63,360 nucleotides of DNA from JANOMH01 sp031422295 (GTDB taxonomy: Bacteria > Pseudomonadota > Alphaproteobacteria > Rhodobacterales > Rhodobacteraceae). The notes under the pieces were generated by a model that was not told the origin of the DNA, did not search any database, and saw only the letters and a list, made by a program, of their open reading frames with translations. Shown here piece after piece: positions 24,073 through 33,024 of the stretch (position 1 is its first letter; every line of letters begins with the position of its first letter). A program made the position numbers and the translations under genes. Where the stretch lies: assembly GCA_031422295.1 (NCBI GenBank), contig JANOQM010000065.1, positions 1-63,360 on the forward strand, read 5' to 3'.

Positions 24073-25992
24073 ATGGCTAAAGTTATCGGTATCGACCTTG
24101 GTACCACCAATTCCTGCGTTGCTATCATGGATGGCTCGCAGCCTCGCGTTCTTGAAAACGCCGAAGGCGCGCGTACAACACCATCTGTCGTGGCCTTTAC
24201 CGAAAACGAACGGCTTGTTGGCCAGCCCGCCAAGCGGCAGGCCGTGACCAATGCCGACAATACGATTTTCGCCGTCAAACGCCTGATCGGCCGCCGCGCC
24301 GATGATGCGTTTCTGGCGAAAGATAAAAAGAACATCCCCTATACCGTCATCAACGGCGGCAACGGCGACGCATGGGTGCAGGCCCGGGGCGAGAAATATT
24401 CCCCTGCGCAGATTTCCGCCGTGATCCTGCAAAAGATGAAAGAAACCGCCGAATCGTATCTCGGCGAAGAAGTCACGCAAGCCGTCATCACCGTCCCCGC
24501 CTATTTCAACGATGCCCAGCGTCAGGCCACCAAAGATGCCGGTAAAATCGCCGGTCTGGAGGTGTTGCGCATCATCAACGAGCCGACTGCCGCTGCGTTG
24601 GCTTACGGGTTGGATAAAAAGGAAAACCGCACCATCGCCGTTTATGACCTTGGCGGCGGCACCTTTGACGTGACCATTCTGGAAATCGACGACGGTCTTT
24701 TCGAAGTGAAATCGACCAATGGCGACACCTTTCTGGGTGGCGAAGATTTTGACATGCGCATCGTCAACTATCTCGCGGACGAGTTCAAAAAGGAAAACGG
24801 CGTTGACCTGACCAAGGACAAGATGGCGCTGCAACGGCTGAAAGAAGCCGCCGAAAAGGCCAAGATCGAGCTGTCCTCGGCCAATCAGACCGAGATCAAC
24901 CAGCCGTTCATCAGCATGGGCACAACCGGCCAGCCGCTGCACATGGTGATGAAGCTGACCCGTGCCAAACTGGAACAGTTGGTCGGCGACCTGATCAAAG
25001 CGTCGCTGAAACCGTGCGCTGCCGCGTTGAAAGATGCCGGTTTGTCGGTATCTGACATTGACGAAGTGGTCCTTGTCGGCGGCATGACCCGGATGCCGCG
25101 TGTCGTCGAAGAAGTGACCAAGTTTTTCGGCAAAGAGCCGCACAAAGGCGTCAACCCGGACGAAGTTGTGGCGCTTGGTGCTGCAATTCAGGCCGGCGTG
25201 CTGCAAGGCGACGTCAAGGACGTGGTCCTGCTGGATGTGACCCCGCTTAGCTTGGGCATCGAAACCCTTGGCGGCGTGTTCACCCGCCTGATCGACCGCA
25301 ACACTACGATCCCGACCAAGAAATCGCAAATCTTCTCGACCGCCGAAGATAACCAGAACGCCGTGACCATCCGCTGTTTCCAGGGCGAGCGCGAAATGGC
25401 CCAGGACAACAAGATGCTGGGTCAGTTCAATCTGGAATCGATCCCGCCCGCCCCACGCGGCATGCCGCAGATTGAGGTGACGTTCGACATTGACGCCAAC
25501 GGCATCGTGTCGGTCAGCGCCAAGGACAAAGGCACCAACAAAGAGCAAAAGATCACGATCCAAGCCAGCGGTGGCCTGTCTGACGCGGAAATCGACGCGA
25601 TGGTCAAAGATGCCGAGGCAAACGCCGAAGCCGACAAAGCCCGTCGCGAACTGGTCGAGGCCAAGAACCAAGCCGAAAGCATGATCCACTCGACCGAAAA
25701 GTCCATGGAAGAGCATGCCGACAAGGTTGACCCCACCACGATCGAGGCCATCGAACTGGCGATTGCCGCACTGAAGGACGAGCTTGAGACGGATAATGTC
25801 GGCAAGATCAAATCCGGCATTCAGAACGTCACCGAAGCCGCGATGAAGCTGGGCGAGGCGATCTACAAGGCCAGCGCTGCGGAATCCGATGACGGTGCAG
25901 AGCCGCGCGGCCGGGGTGGCGACAACGACGATGACGGCATCGTCGATGCCGATTTCGAAGACCTCGATCAGGACAAGCGCAGCCGCCGCTAA
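24073..25992 (+). CDS. dnaK: Molecular chaperone DnaK (Hsp70)
   Basis: ATP-dependent cytoplasmic chaperone, 639 residues, full length. The N-terminal nucleotide-binding domain opens with GIDLGTTNSCVAI and contains VPAYFNDAQRQATKDAG, YDLGGGTFDVTIL and VGGMTRMPRVVEEV. The substrate-binding domain begins near residue 390 (LLDVTPLSLGIETLGGV), and the acidic C-terminal tail (DDDGIVDADFEDLD) is normal. A GAGGG site precedes the ATG. An intrinsic terminator separates it from dnaJ, so dnaJ depends on read-through or its own promoter. Confidence 0.98.
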   Translation: MAKVIGIDLGTTNSCVAIMDGSQPRVLENAEGARTTPSVVAFTENERLVGQPAKRQAVTNADNTIFAVKRLIGRRADDAFLAKDKKNIPYTVINGGNGDAWVQARGEKYSPAQISAVILQKMKETAESYLGEEVTQAVITVPAYFNDAQRQATKDAGKIAGLEVLRIINEPTAAALAYGLDKKENRTIAVYDLGGGTFDVTILEIDDGLFEVKSTNGDTFLGGEDFDMRIVNYLADEFKKENGVDLTKDKMALQRLKEAAEKAKIELSSANQTEINQPFISMGTTGQPLHMVMKLTRAKLEQLVGDLIKASLKPCAAALKDAGLSVSDIDEVVLVGGMTRMPRVVEEVTKFFGKEPHKGVNPDEVVALGAAIQAGVLQGDVKDVVLLDVTPLSLGIETLGGVFTRLIDRNTTIPTKKSQIFSTAEDNQNAVTIRCFQGEREMAQDNKMLGQFNLESIPPAPRGMPQIEVTFDIDANGIVSVSAKDKGTNKEQKITIQASGGLSDAEIDAMVKDAEANAEADKARRELVEAKNQAESMIHSTEKSMEEHADKVDPTTIEAIELAIAALKDELETDNVGKIKSGIQNVTEAAMKLGEAIYKASAAESDDGAEPRGRGGDNDDDGIVDADFEDLDQDKRSRR

Positions 25993-26013
25993 GGCACTGA
26001 CCAAACGCAACGA

Positions 26014-26040
26014 CCGGCCCCGGGGAAGGGGCCGGTTTTT
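26014..26040 (+). terminator. Intrinsic terminator between dnaK and dnaJ
   Basis: CCGGCCCC at 26014-26021 pairs with GGGGCCGG at 26028-26035 around a 6-base loop, followed by five T residues at 26036-26040. It lies 22 bases after the dnaK stop and 26 bases before the dnaJ start. Partial read-through would set a higher DnaK than DnaJ level. Confidence 0.85.
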
Positions 26041-26066
26041 GCATTGCCTTTGAAGGTGCTGGTGAC

Positions 26067-27218
26067 ATGGCAAAACGCGATTATTACGAAATACTCGGGA
26101 TTTCCAAAGGCGCCAGCGCCGAGGAGATCAAAAAGGGCTATCGTCAAAAAGCCAAAGAACTGCATCCCGACCGGAACGTCGAAGATCCTACCGCCGAGGC
26201 CAAGTTCAAAGAAGCGAACGAAGCCCATGAAGTCCTGAAGGATCCGAATAAAAAGGCGGCCTATGACCGCTACGGCCACGCCGCGTTTGAAGGTGGTGGC
26301 GGACAACGCCCCGGTGGGTTCAGCGGCGGCGGCAACGGCGACTTTGCCAGCGCATTTTCAGACGTATTCGACGACCTGTTTGGTGATTTCATGGGCGGGC
26401 GCGGTGGCGCTGGTCAGGGCCGGGCACGCGCCGCCCGGGGCAATGATCTGCGCTATAATATGCGGATCAATCTGGAAGATGCCTATTCCGGCCAGCAGAA
26501 AACCATCAACGTGCCCACTGCTGTCGGCTGTACAGCGTGCAAGGGGTCTGGGGCCGAAGGCGGGTCTGAACCGCAAACCTGCCCCACCTGTTCCGGCATG
26601 GGCAAGGTGCGGGCACAGCAGGGCTTTTTCACCGTCGAACGCACCTGCCCCACGTGTAACGGGCTGGGCCAGACCATCAAGAACCCCTGCAAGGTCTGTG
26701 CCGGCGCGGGCCGGGTTGAAAAAGAACGCTCTTTGTCTGTCAACATCCCTGCTGGTGTTGAAACCGGCACCCGGATCAGGCTGGCTGGCGAAGGCGAGGC
26801 CGGAATGCGCGGCGGCCCGACCGGGGATTTGTATATCTTCATCGAGGTCAAGGAACACGCCCTGTTCCAGCGCGAGGCAAACAACCTGTTCTGCCGCGTT
26901 CCGGTATCAATGGCCGACGCGGCGCTGGGTGGCGATATCGAAGTGCCCACTATCGACGGCGGCAAAAGCCGGGTGAAAATCCCCGAAGGCAGTCAATCGG
27001 GTCGCCAGATGCGCCTGCGCGGTAAGGGCATGCCCGCGCTGCGCGGTGGCGGGCATGGGGATATGTTCATCGAACTGGCGGTGGAAACCCCGGTAAACCT
27101 GACCGCCCGGCAAAAGGAATTGCTGCGCGAGTTTGATGACCTGTCCGAGGCGAACAATCCGCAAAGTGCGGGGTTCTTTTCGGCGGTCAAAAACTTTTGG
27201 GACAATATGAAAGGGTGA
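26067..27218 (+). CDS. dnaJ: Chaperone DnaJ (Hsp40)
   Basis: Co-chaperone that stimulates DnaK ATPase and delivers clients. 383 residues, class A. The J-domain (about 1-70) has the essential HPD in LHPDRN. A Gly/Phe-rich linker follows, then the zinc domain with four CxxCxGxG repeats (CTACKGSG, CPTCSGMG, CPTCNGLG, CKVCAGAG). C-terminal beta-sandwich domains include GDLYIFIEVKEH and RLRGKGMPALRGGGHGDM. It lies directly downstream of dnaK beyond a terminator. Confidence 0.97.
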   Translation: MAKRDYYEILGISKGASAEEIKKGYRQKAKELHPDRNVEDPTAEAKFKEANEAHEVLKDPNKKAAYDRYGHAAFEGGGGQRPGGFSGGGNGDFASAFSDVFDDLFGDFMGGRGGAGQGRARAARGNDLRYNMRINLEDAYSGQQKTINVPTAVGCTACKGSGAEGGSEPQTCPTCSGMGKVRAQQGFFTVERTCPTCNGLGQTIKNPCKVCAGAGRVEKERSLSVNIPAGVETGTRIRLAGEGEAGMRGGPTGDLYIFIEVKEHALFQREANNLFCRVPVSMADAALGGDIEVPTIDGGKSRVKIPEGSQSGRQMRLRGKGMPALRGGGHGDMFIELAVETPVNLTARQKELLREFDDLSEANNPQSAGFFSAVKNFWDNMKG

Positions 27219-27272
27219 CGTCGCTGCTTCGGCGTTAACCAATCAGAAAGGGAATCATCGCAGACTTGGCGC

Positions 27273-28049
27273 ATGAAACCCCGCCCCGCCTTTGCCGAAA
27301 GCATGCTGCCGTTCCTTGACCCCGGACTGCTGGACCGGGACGAAGTGCCAATCGTTCCGGCCCGGCACGGCAAGCTTCCTTCTTATATCGCCGACCACCG
27401 TCAGCGCCTGCGCGACCGGTTCAATTCTGGCGGCGCGGCGGCCCTGCCCGATTACGAACTCCTCGAACTGGTGCTGTTTCGCGCCATCCCCCGGCAAGAC
27501 GTCAAACCCATCGCCCATGCGCTGATTGCGGCCTTTGGCGATTTCAACCGGGTGCTGTCAGCCGCGCCGCACCAGTTGATGCAGGTCAGCGGCATCGGTG
27601 CGGCGGTCGTGACTGAGTTGAAGATAGTCGAGGCTGCAGCCCACCGCATGGCCCGCGCCCGCATTCTGCAGCGGCATGTAGTGTCCAGCTGGGACGCGCT
27701 GCTGGATTATTGCCACACCGTCATGGCCCACCGCGAAACCGAGCAGTTCCGCATTCTGTTTCTAGACCGCAAAAACGTGATTATCGCCGATGAGGAACAG
27801 GCCAAAGGCACGGTCGATCATGTACCGGTCTATCCGCGCGAAGTGGTCAAGCGGGCGCTGGAATTGAATGCCTCGGCGCTGATCCTTGTGCATAACCATC
27901 CATCAGGCGACCCCACGCCGTCGGAAAGTGACATCAGCATGACCGCGCAGATCAACGTCGCGGTTCAAGCATTGGGCCTGACCCTGCATGATCATCTCAT
28001 CATCGGCAAATCCCGCGAACTCAGTTTTCGGGCCAAGGGGTTATTGTAA
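27273..28049 (+). CDS. radC: RadC family protein (JAMM domain)
   Basis: 258 residues. The N-terminal third has a helix-hairpin-helix-like region (LMQVSGIGAAVVTELK near residue 110). The C-terminal JAB1/MPN domain carries the metal-binding motif HNHPSGDPTPSESD near residues 207-220, with an upstream glutamate in ADEEQAKGTVDHVPVYPREV. Historically linked to DNA repair, but the biochemical function of RadC remains unsettled. It is 54 bases after dnaJ on the same strand and converges on the unknown exported protein gene, with eight bases between the stops. Confidence 0.9.
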   Translation: MKPRPAFAESMLPFLDPGLLDRDEVPIVPARHGKLPSYIADHRQRLRDRFNSGGAAALPDYELLELVLFRAIPRQDVKPIAHALIAAFGDFNRVLSAAPHQLMQVSGIGAAVVTELKIVEAAAHRMARARILQRHVVSSWDALLDYCHTVMAHRETEQFRILFLDRKNVIIADEEQAKGTVDHVPVYPREVVKRALELNASALILVHNHPSGDPTPSESDISMTAQINVAVQALGLTLHDHLIIGKSRELSFRAKGLL

Positions 28050-28057
28050 CGGGCGGA

Positions 28058-29134
28058 TTATTTCGAAGCCAGAACAAGGTCCTGCAACATATTGTCCATG
28101 ACCAGAAACTCACCCACGGCTGCGCAATCCGGCATGGTCAACGTCAGGTCGATGACCTGCGGCTCTGCATCGGGGATAATCTGGATCGATTGCGCCGAAA
28201 CCGCTTGTCCGCAATTGGCCGCCGTCACCTCAGCCTCGACGGTCAGGTCAATGGTGCCGTCGCGCAAAGTGGTGCCACTGGGAAAAGTATAAATTTCAGC
28301 GATCAGCGCATTCTCGGCCTTGTCATCACCCAGACGGGTCATGAATCCACCCTGCCCGGTTGCAGCAATCGCTGCATCCCGGGTCGCGCCTGACCAGACA
28401 TGGCCATCGGCTGCATAGGTCGCGCCGAACTCCAGCGCATGCAACTGCATTCCGCCCATGCCTTGCCATTGCAGAACCGCACGGTCAAAATCAGCCAGGT
28501 CCGGCACCATAACTGATGCAGCTGCGCCCGTTCCATCCGCCAAATCCGCCAGAAAAACCGATGCTTCGGCCAATGCAGGAACAGTAACCATGGTTTTGCC
28601 TGCATCATCGGTCACGACGGTGAACATCATGCCCTGATGGTGGATCACCACAGCGGCATTCGGCGCGCAGGGCGCCGTCAGATTCAGATTGACCATGGCG
28701 GCCGCGCCGACGACCGCAGTCAGGGTCGCGCCGCAGACAGGTTGCAGCGCGGTGGGATCACCCGGCAAAACATCGGTCAACGTGTCGGTGCCGCCAAACG
28801 CCACAAGTTCGAAATCAGGAGCGGCGAACGATGGTGGCGCAATATCTTCGGGCATCACAACCGCCAATTCGACAGGTGGCGCGATCCGAACAGGCTCGGC
28901 CACGGGCATCTGCGCGGCAACACGTTCTGCAAGCGGGTTTTCGACCGGCAGTGTCATGGTATCCGCGGCCACCAGCGCCTCCACTTCGGGAATCGGCTGG
29001 CTGATGACCACAGTGGCTGCGGTGTCGTCAGCAAACCTGTTGGCTAGCGCATCACCGTTCTGCATCACAAAACCAATGCCGAGTGCGACCGAAAAGGTGC
29101 TTCCGGCCATAATGAACTGTCTTGCACGCGACAT
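28058..29134 (-). CDS. Exported protein of unknown function
   Basis: 358 residues. A short basic N-terminus and a hydrophobic stretch (about 8-25, FIMAGSTFSVALGIGFVM) suggest a signal peptide or anchor. About 35-105 is rich in Pro, Val and Ala and low in complexity. From about 130 onward there are beta-rich segments with four cysteines (QPVCGATL, TAPCAPNAA, AANCGQAV, MPDCAAVG), spaced as if for two disulfides in the periplasm. I recognise no catalytic motif. The ribosome-binding site GGAAGGAAG is strong. It follows secA on the same strand after 117 bases and converges with radC. Confidence 0.7.
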   Translation of the reverse strand: MSRARQFIMAGSTFSVALGIGFVMQNGDALANRFADDTAATVVISQPIPEVEALVAADTMTLPVENPLAERVAAQMPVAEPVRIAPPVELAVVMPEDIAPPSFAAPDFELVAFGGTDTLTDVLPGDPTALQPVCGATLTAVVGAAAMVNLNLTAPCAPNAAVVIHHQGMMFTVVTDDAGKTMVTVPALAEASVFLADLADGTGAAASVMVPDLADFDRAVLQWQGMGGMQLHALEFGATYAADGHVWSGATRDAAIAATGQGGFMTRLGDDKAENALIAEIYTFPSGTTLRDGTIDLTVEAEVTAANCGQAVSAQSIQIIPDAEPQVIDLTLTMPDCAAVGEFLVMDNMLQDLVLASK

Positions 29135-29251
29135 GATGCGCTTCCTTCCGTTAAGGATTTAGAAGCGGTTTGATGGATCACCGTGTTTTAAACGGGACAC
29201 CCCTGAGGATTCTTCACGTCCGAAATGCGGCGCTGCGGTGGCAAGGTCCGG

Positions 29252-31972
29252 CTAAAACGCCCCGTGGCAATGCTTGAATTTCTTGCCAGACCCACAGGGA
29301 CAATCGTCATTACGACCCGGATTTCCCCATGTGGTCACGTCGCTTTCGACGAAACCGGCTTGGGCTGCAACAGGGGTTGCCACCATGGCGACAGCGGCCA
29401 CAATTGGGGCAACGACCGGGGCTGCAACGGCGGCCTGCGCCCGCCGCTGTTGTTCTGCGATCTGCGCAATCATAGCCTGTTGCTCTTCCTGACTCATCGG
29501 CCGGATTTGCGCCAGTTTCTGCGTCACATCGGTGCGCAAGCTGTCCAGGAGCCCCTCGAACAACTGAAAGCTTTCGGTTTTATATTCATTCAGCGGATCG
29601 CGCTGGGCATAACCGCGGAACCCGACGACAGACCGCAAATGTTCCAGCGTCAGCAAATGTTCACGCCATTTGCCATCGATGGTTTGCAGCAAGACCTGCT
29701 TTTCCACATTGCGCATCGTATCGGAGCCAAAAGCGGCGTTCTTTTCTTCCATCAGCTTGTCAGACGCGGCAACCAGATTGTCGCGCATCACAGCCTGATC
29801 TACGCCATCCTCGGCGGCCCATTTCATCACCGGCTCGTTCAGACCCAGTTTCTGGATCGTGGCGGCATACAGGCCCTCGGCGTCCCATTGTTCGGAATAG
29901 CTGCGCGGTGGCAGATATTCGTCGACCAAGTCTTCTATGACCTGATGGCGCATGTCGGTCGTGACCTCGGACAGGTCCTTGGCCTCCATGATCTCGCGGC
30001 GCTGGGAAAAGATCACTTTGCGCTGATCATTCATCACATCGTCGAATTTCAACAGCTGTTTGCGGATGTCAAAGTTGCGGCCTTCAACCTTGGCCTGCGC
30101 TCGCTCCAGCGATTTGTTGACCCAGGGGTGAACAATCGCTTCGCCTTCTTTCATCCCCAATGACGACAGCACTTTGTCCAACCGCTCTGACCCAAAGATG
30201 CGCATCAGGTCATCTTCGAGGCTGAGGAAAAACGATGATCTGCCGGGATCGCCTTGCCGGCCCGACCGGCCCCGCAGCTGGTTGTCGATCCGGCGGCTTT
30301 CGTGCCGTTCGGTGGCCAGCACGAACAGGCCGCCCGCCTCTTTTACCTTGGCTTTTTCATCGGCATGTTCAGCCTCAATCTGGGCACGCAATTCATCCGG
30401 GTGGACTGACGGATCGGCCACGATGGCCTGTAGCACGCGCAGTTCGACATTGCCGCCCAACTGAATATCGGTGCCCCGCCCGGCCATGTTGGTGGCGATT
30501 GTCACTGCGCCAAACTTGCCCGCATCGGCAACGATCTGCGCCTCTTGTTCATGCTGGCGGGCGTTCAGAACGTTGTGGGAAATCCCCGCAGCGGTCAGCA
30601 TTGCGCTAAGCGATTCAGATTTCTCGATCGACGTGGTCCCAACGAGGATCGGCGTGCCCTTGGCATGCGATTCTTGGATAGCTTTGACCACGCCTTCGTA
30701 TTTCTCGCGCGCGGTGCGGTAGACCTGATCGTGCTCATCTTTGCGGGCGATGGGCCGATTGGTCGGCACTTCGACCACGCCCAGCCCATAAATCTCCATG
30801 AACTCGTCTGCTTCGGTCAGGGCGGTGCCGGTCATCCCAGCCAGATTGTCATACAGACGGAAATAGTTCTGAAAGGTCACGCTGGCCAAAGTGACATTCT
30901 CGGGTTGAATTTTCGCGCCTTCTTTGGCCTCAATCGCCTGATGCAGTCCGTCCGACAGGCGGCGGCCAATCATCATCCGGCCAGTAAACTCGTCGATCAG
31001 CACCACATTGCCGTCGCGGACGATATAATCTTTGTCCTTGGTGAACAGTTTGTGCGCGCGCAGACCCTGATTTATGTGATGCACAATCGTCGTGCTTTCG
31101 GGGTCATACAGCGACTGACCCTCGGGCAAAATCCCAAGAACACCCAGCCGGGTTTCCAGAAATTCATTGCCTTCATCGGTAAAGCTGACGTTACGGGTTT
31201 TTTCGTCCAGCGTGTAAAACTCTGGCAAAACCTCGGGGATGACCCGGTCGATGGTTTTATACAGTTCGGACCGGTCCTGTGCGGGGCCAGAAATGATCAG
31301 CGGCGTGCGGGCCTCGTCCACCAGAATGCTGTCAACTTCGTCCACAATTGCAAAATTGTGGTCACGTTGGTTCATCTGGGCAATCTCGGATTTCATATTA
31401 TCGCGCAGATAATCAAACCCCAGCTCGTTATTGGTCGCATAGGTGATGTCAGCCTGATACGCGGCCTTTTTCTCGGCCTCGGGCTGTTGCGGATAGACGA
31501 CGCCAGTGGACAATCCCAAAGCGCTATAAACCTTGCCCATCCATTCGGCGTCGCGTTTCGCCAGATAGTCGTTAACCGTGACGATATGCACGCCCTTGCC
31601 CGCCAGCGCGTTCAGATAGGCCGGGAACGTGGCGACAAGGGTCTTGCCCTCGCCGGTTTTCATTTCGGCAATATTGCCCTGATGCAAAAAAACGCCGCCC
31701 ATCAGCTGCATGTCAAAGGCGCGCAGGCCCAGCGCCCGGCGCGCCGCCTCGCGGCAATTGGCAAAGGCTTCTGGCAGCAGATCATCCAGACTTTCGCCCG
31801 CAATCGCACGGGCCTGCAAAGCGGCGGTTTTCACTTTGATCCCGTCATCGGACAGCGCTTGTGCGGCGGCTTCCAATGCGTTGATCTTGTCGATCAGCGG
31901 GCGTGTCGCCTTGATCTTGCGGTCGTTCGGCGTACCGAACACCTTTCTGGCGAGAGTTCCGAAACCCAACAT
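29252..31972 (-). CDS. secA: Preprotein translocase ATPase SecA
   Basis: Motor of the Sec export pathway, 906 residues, full length. Walker A MKTGEGKT is at 104-111 and the DEAD-like VDEVDSILVDEARTPLI near 205. TTNELGFDYLRDNM and GRAGRQGDPG-type sequence (RSGRQGDPGRSSFFLS) are typical. The C-terminal zinc finger CPCGSGKKFKHCHG, used for SecB and phospholipid binding, is intact. I chose the ATG at 31972 with an AAGGA site 8 bases upstream; an in-frame start 69 bases earlier gives an unlikely N-terminus. Divergent from the peptidyl-prolyl isomerase gene. Confidence 0.97.
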   Translation of the reverse strand: MLGFGTLARKVFGTPNDRKIKATRPLIDKINALEAAAQALSDDGIKVKTAALQARAIAGESLDDLLPEAFANCREAARRALGLRAFDMQLMGGVFLHQGNIAEMKTGEGKTLVATFPAYLNALAGKGVHIVTVNDYLAKRDAEWMGKVYSALGLSTGVVYPQQPEAEKKAAYQADITYATNNELGFDYLRDNMKSEIAQMNQRDHNFAIVDEVDSILVDEARTPLIISGPAQDRSELYKTIDRVIPEVLPEFYTLDEKTRNVSFTDEGNEFLETRLGVLGILPEGQSLYDPESTTIVHHINQGLRAHKLFTKDKDYIVRDGNVVLIDEFTGRMMIGRRLSDGLHQAIEAKEGAKIQPENVTLASVTFQNYFRLYDNLAGMTGTALTEADEFMEIYGLGVVEVPTNRPIARKDEHDQVYRTAREKYEGVVKAIQESHAKGTPILVGTTSIEKSESLSAMLTAAGISHNVLNARQHEQEAQIVADAGKFGAVTIATNMAGRGTDIQLGGNVELRVLQAIVADPSVHPDELRAQIEAEHADEKAKVKEAGGLFVLATERHESRRIDNQLRGRSGRQGDPGRSSFFLSLEDDLMRIFGSERLDKVLSSLGMKEGEAIVHPWVNKSLERAQAKVEGRNFDIRKQLLKFDDVMNDQRKVIFSQRREIMEAKDLSEVTTDMRHQVIEDLVDEYLPPRSYSEQWDAEGLYAATIQKLGLNEPVMKWAAEDGVDQAVMRDNLVAASDKLMEEKNAAFGSDTMRNVEKQVLLQTIDGKWREHLLTLEHLRSVVGFRGYAQRDPLNEYKTESFQLFEGLLDSLRTDVTQKLAQIRPMSQEEQQAMIAQIAEQQRRAQAAVAAPVVAPIVAAVAMVATPVAAQAGFVESDVTTWGNPGRNDDCPCGSGKKFKHCHGAF

Positions 31973-32112
31973 GCGTAAATCCTTGGCGTGCCTGACATCA
32001 AAGTGTGAGGAGGTTGCTTGCCGCCCAAAAGCCCAGCGCATAAAGAAGGCCGCAAGTATGCCCCCTCGGAGCCTGTCTGGCGATGTAAGGGGCGACCGTC
32101 ACAGTGTCAACG

Positions 32113-32128
32113 TCACGCGCTGGCGTGA
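32113..32128. promoter_or_regulatory. 16-bp palindrome in the secA/PPIase divergent region
   Basis: TCACGCGCTGGCGTGA has perfect 6-bp arms around a 4-base centre. It ends 19 bases before the ATG of the PPIase gene and lies 140 bases upstream of secA. It may be an operator or a leader hairpin of the PPIase mRNA. Confidence 0.35.
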
Positions 32129-32147
32129 GCGATCAAGGGAACGTTTT

Positions 32148-33023
32148 ATGCTGAAACAATCAACTTTTCTGGCCTGCACAGCGCTAGCAATCATCTTGGC
32201 GGCGCCAGCCTTTGCCCAAGAGACCGCCGCCGAAGTAGCGTTGATCGAGAATCCAACCGCCGAGACTGTTGTCGCTACCGTAAACGGTGTCGAAATCACC
32301 TTGGGCCAGATGATTATCACCCGGTCGCAATTGCCGCCCGAATATCAGTCCCTGCCCGACGATGTGCTGTTTTCGGGTATTCTGGATCAGTTAGTTCAAC
32401 AACAGACACTGGCCGATACCATCACCACAGACCCCAAGCGCGTAACGATTGCCGTGGAAAACCAGCGCCGCAGCCTGTTGGCCGGTGAGGTAATCAACGC
32501 GACGCTTGAAGGGTCCGTGACCGACGAAGCCCTGCAGGCCGCCTATGACGCCACTTATGCCGGGGCAATTCCGGTGACCGAATACAATGCCTCACACATC
32601 TTGGTGGATAGTGAAACTGCGGCCATCGCGGTCAAGGCCCGGATCGACGGCGGTGAAGATTTCGCCGTTGTAGCGACCGAGATTTCGTCGGATTCGTCTG
32701 CTGCCAATGGCGGCAATCTGGGCTGGTTTGGGCCCGGCATGATGGTTCCACCGTTCGAGGCCGCCGTTGTAGCGCTTGACCCCGGTGCTGTATCGGTCCC
32801 GATCCAGACCGATTTTGGCTGGCACGTCATCAAGCTGAACGAAACCCGGGTGCAGCCCGCCCCCCCAATGGCCGACGTGCGCGAAGAGCTGGCAGGCCAG
32901 GTTCAACAGGCCGCGATCGAGGCCAAACTGGCCGAAGTGACCGCCGCCAGCGAGATTACCCGCGCCGAAGTAGGCGCGTTCGATCCCGCGATACTGAACA
33001 ACCTCGACCTGCTGCGCGACTGA
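32148..33023 (+). CDS. Periplasmic peptidyl-prolyl cis-trans isomerase, parvulin type
   Basis: Folding catalyst of the envelope, 291 residues. A signal peptide ending AAPAFAQ at about residue 23 is followed by a helical chaperone-like segment and a parvulin domain (about 145-245: YNASHILVDSETAA, GGNLGWFGPGMMVPPFE, VPIQTDFGWHVIKL), then a helical C-terminus. The arrangement resembles PrsA/SurA-like proteins. I chose the ATG at 32148, with AAGGGA upstream, because it begins at the signal peptide; a longer open frame runs antisense into secA. It is one base ahead of argJ. Confidence 0.9.
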   Translation: MLKQSTFLACTALAIILAAPAFAQETAAEVALIENPTAETVVATVNGVEITLGQMIITRSQLPPEYQSLPDDVLFSGILDQLVQQQTLADTITTDPKRVTIAVENQRRSLLAGEVINATLEGSVTDEALQAAYDATYAGAIPVTEYNASHILVDSETAAIAVKARIDGGEDFAVVATEISSDSSAANGGNLGWFGPGMMVPPFEAAVVALDPGAVSVPIQTDFGWHVIKLNETRVQPAPPMADVREELAGQVQQAAIEAKLAEVTAASEITRAEVGAFDPAILNNLDLLRD

Positions 33024-33024
33024 T

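Noticed and set aside
23962..26073. A 703-codon open frame antisense to dnaK
   Set aside because: It mirrors dnaK codon by codon, has biased composition, no ribosome-binding site and no family resemblance. Long antisense frames are common opposite highly biased GC-rich genes.
30545..31978. A long rightward open frame antisense to secA
   Set aside because: Same reason: it is a shadow of secA codon usage; the true rightward gene starts at 32148 with a signal peptide.
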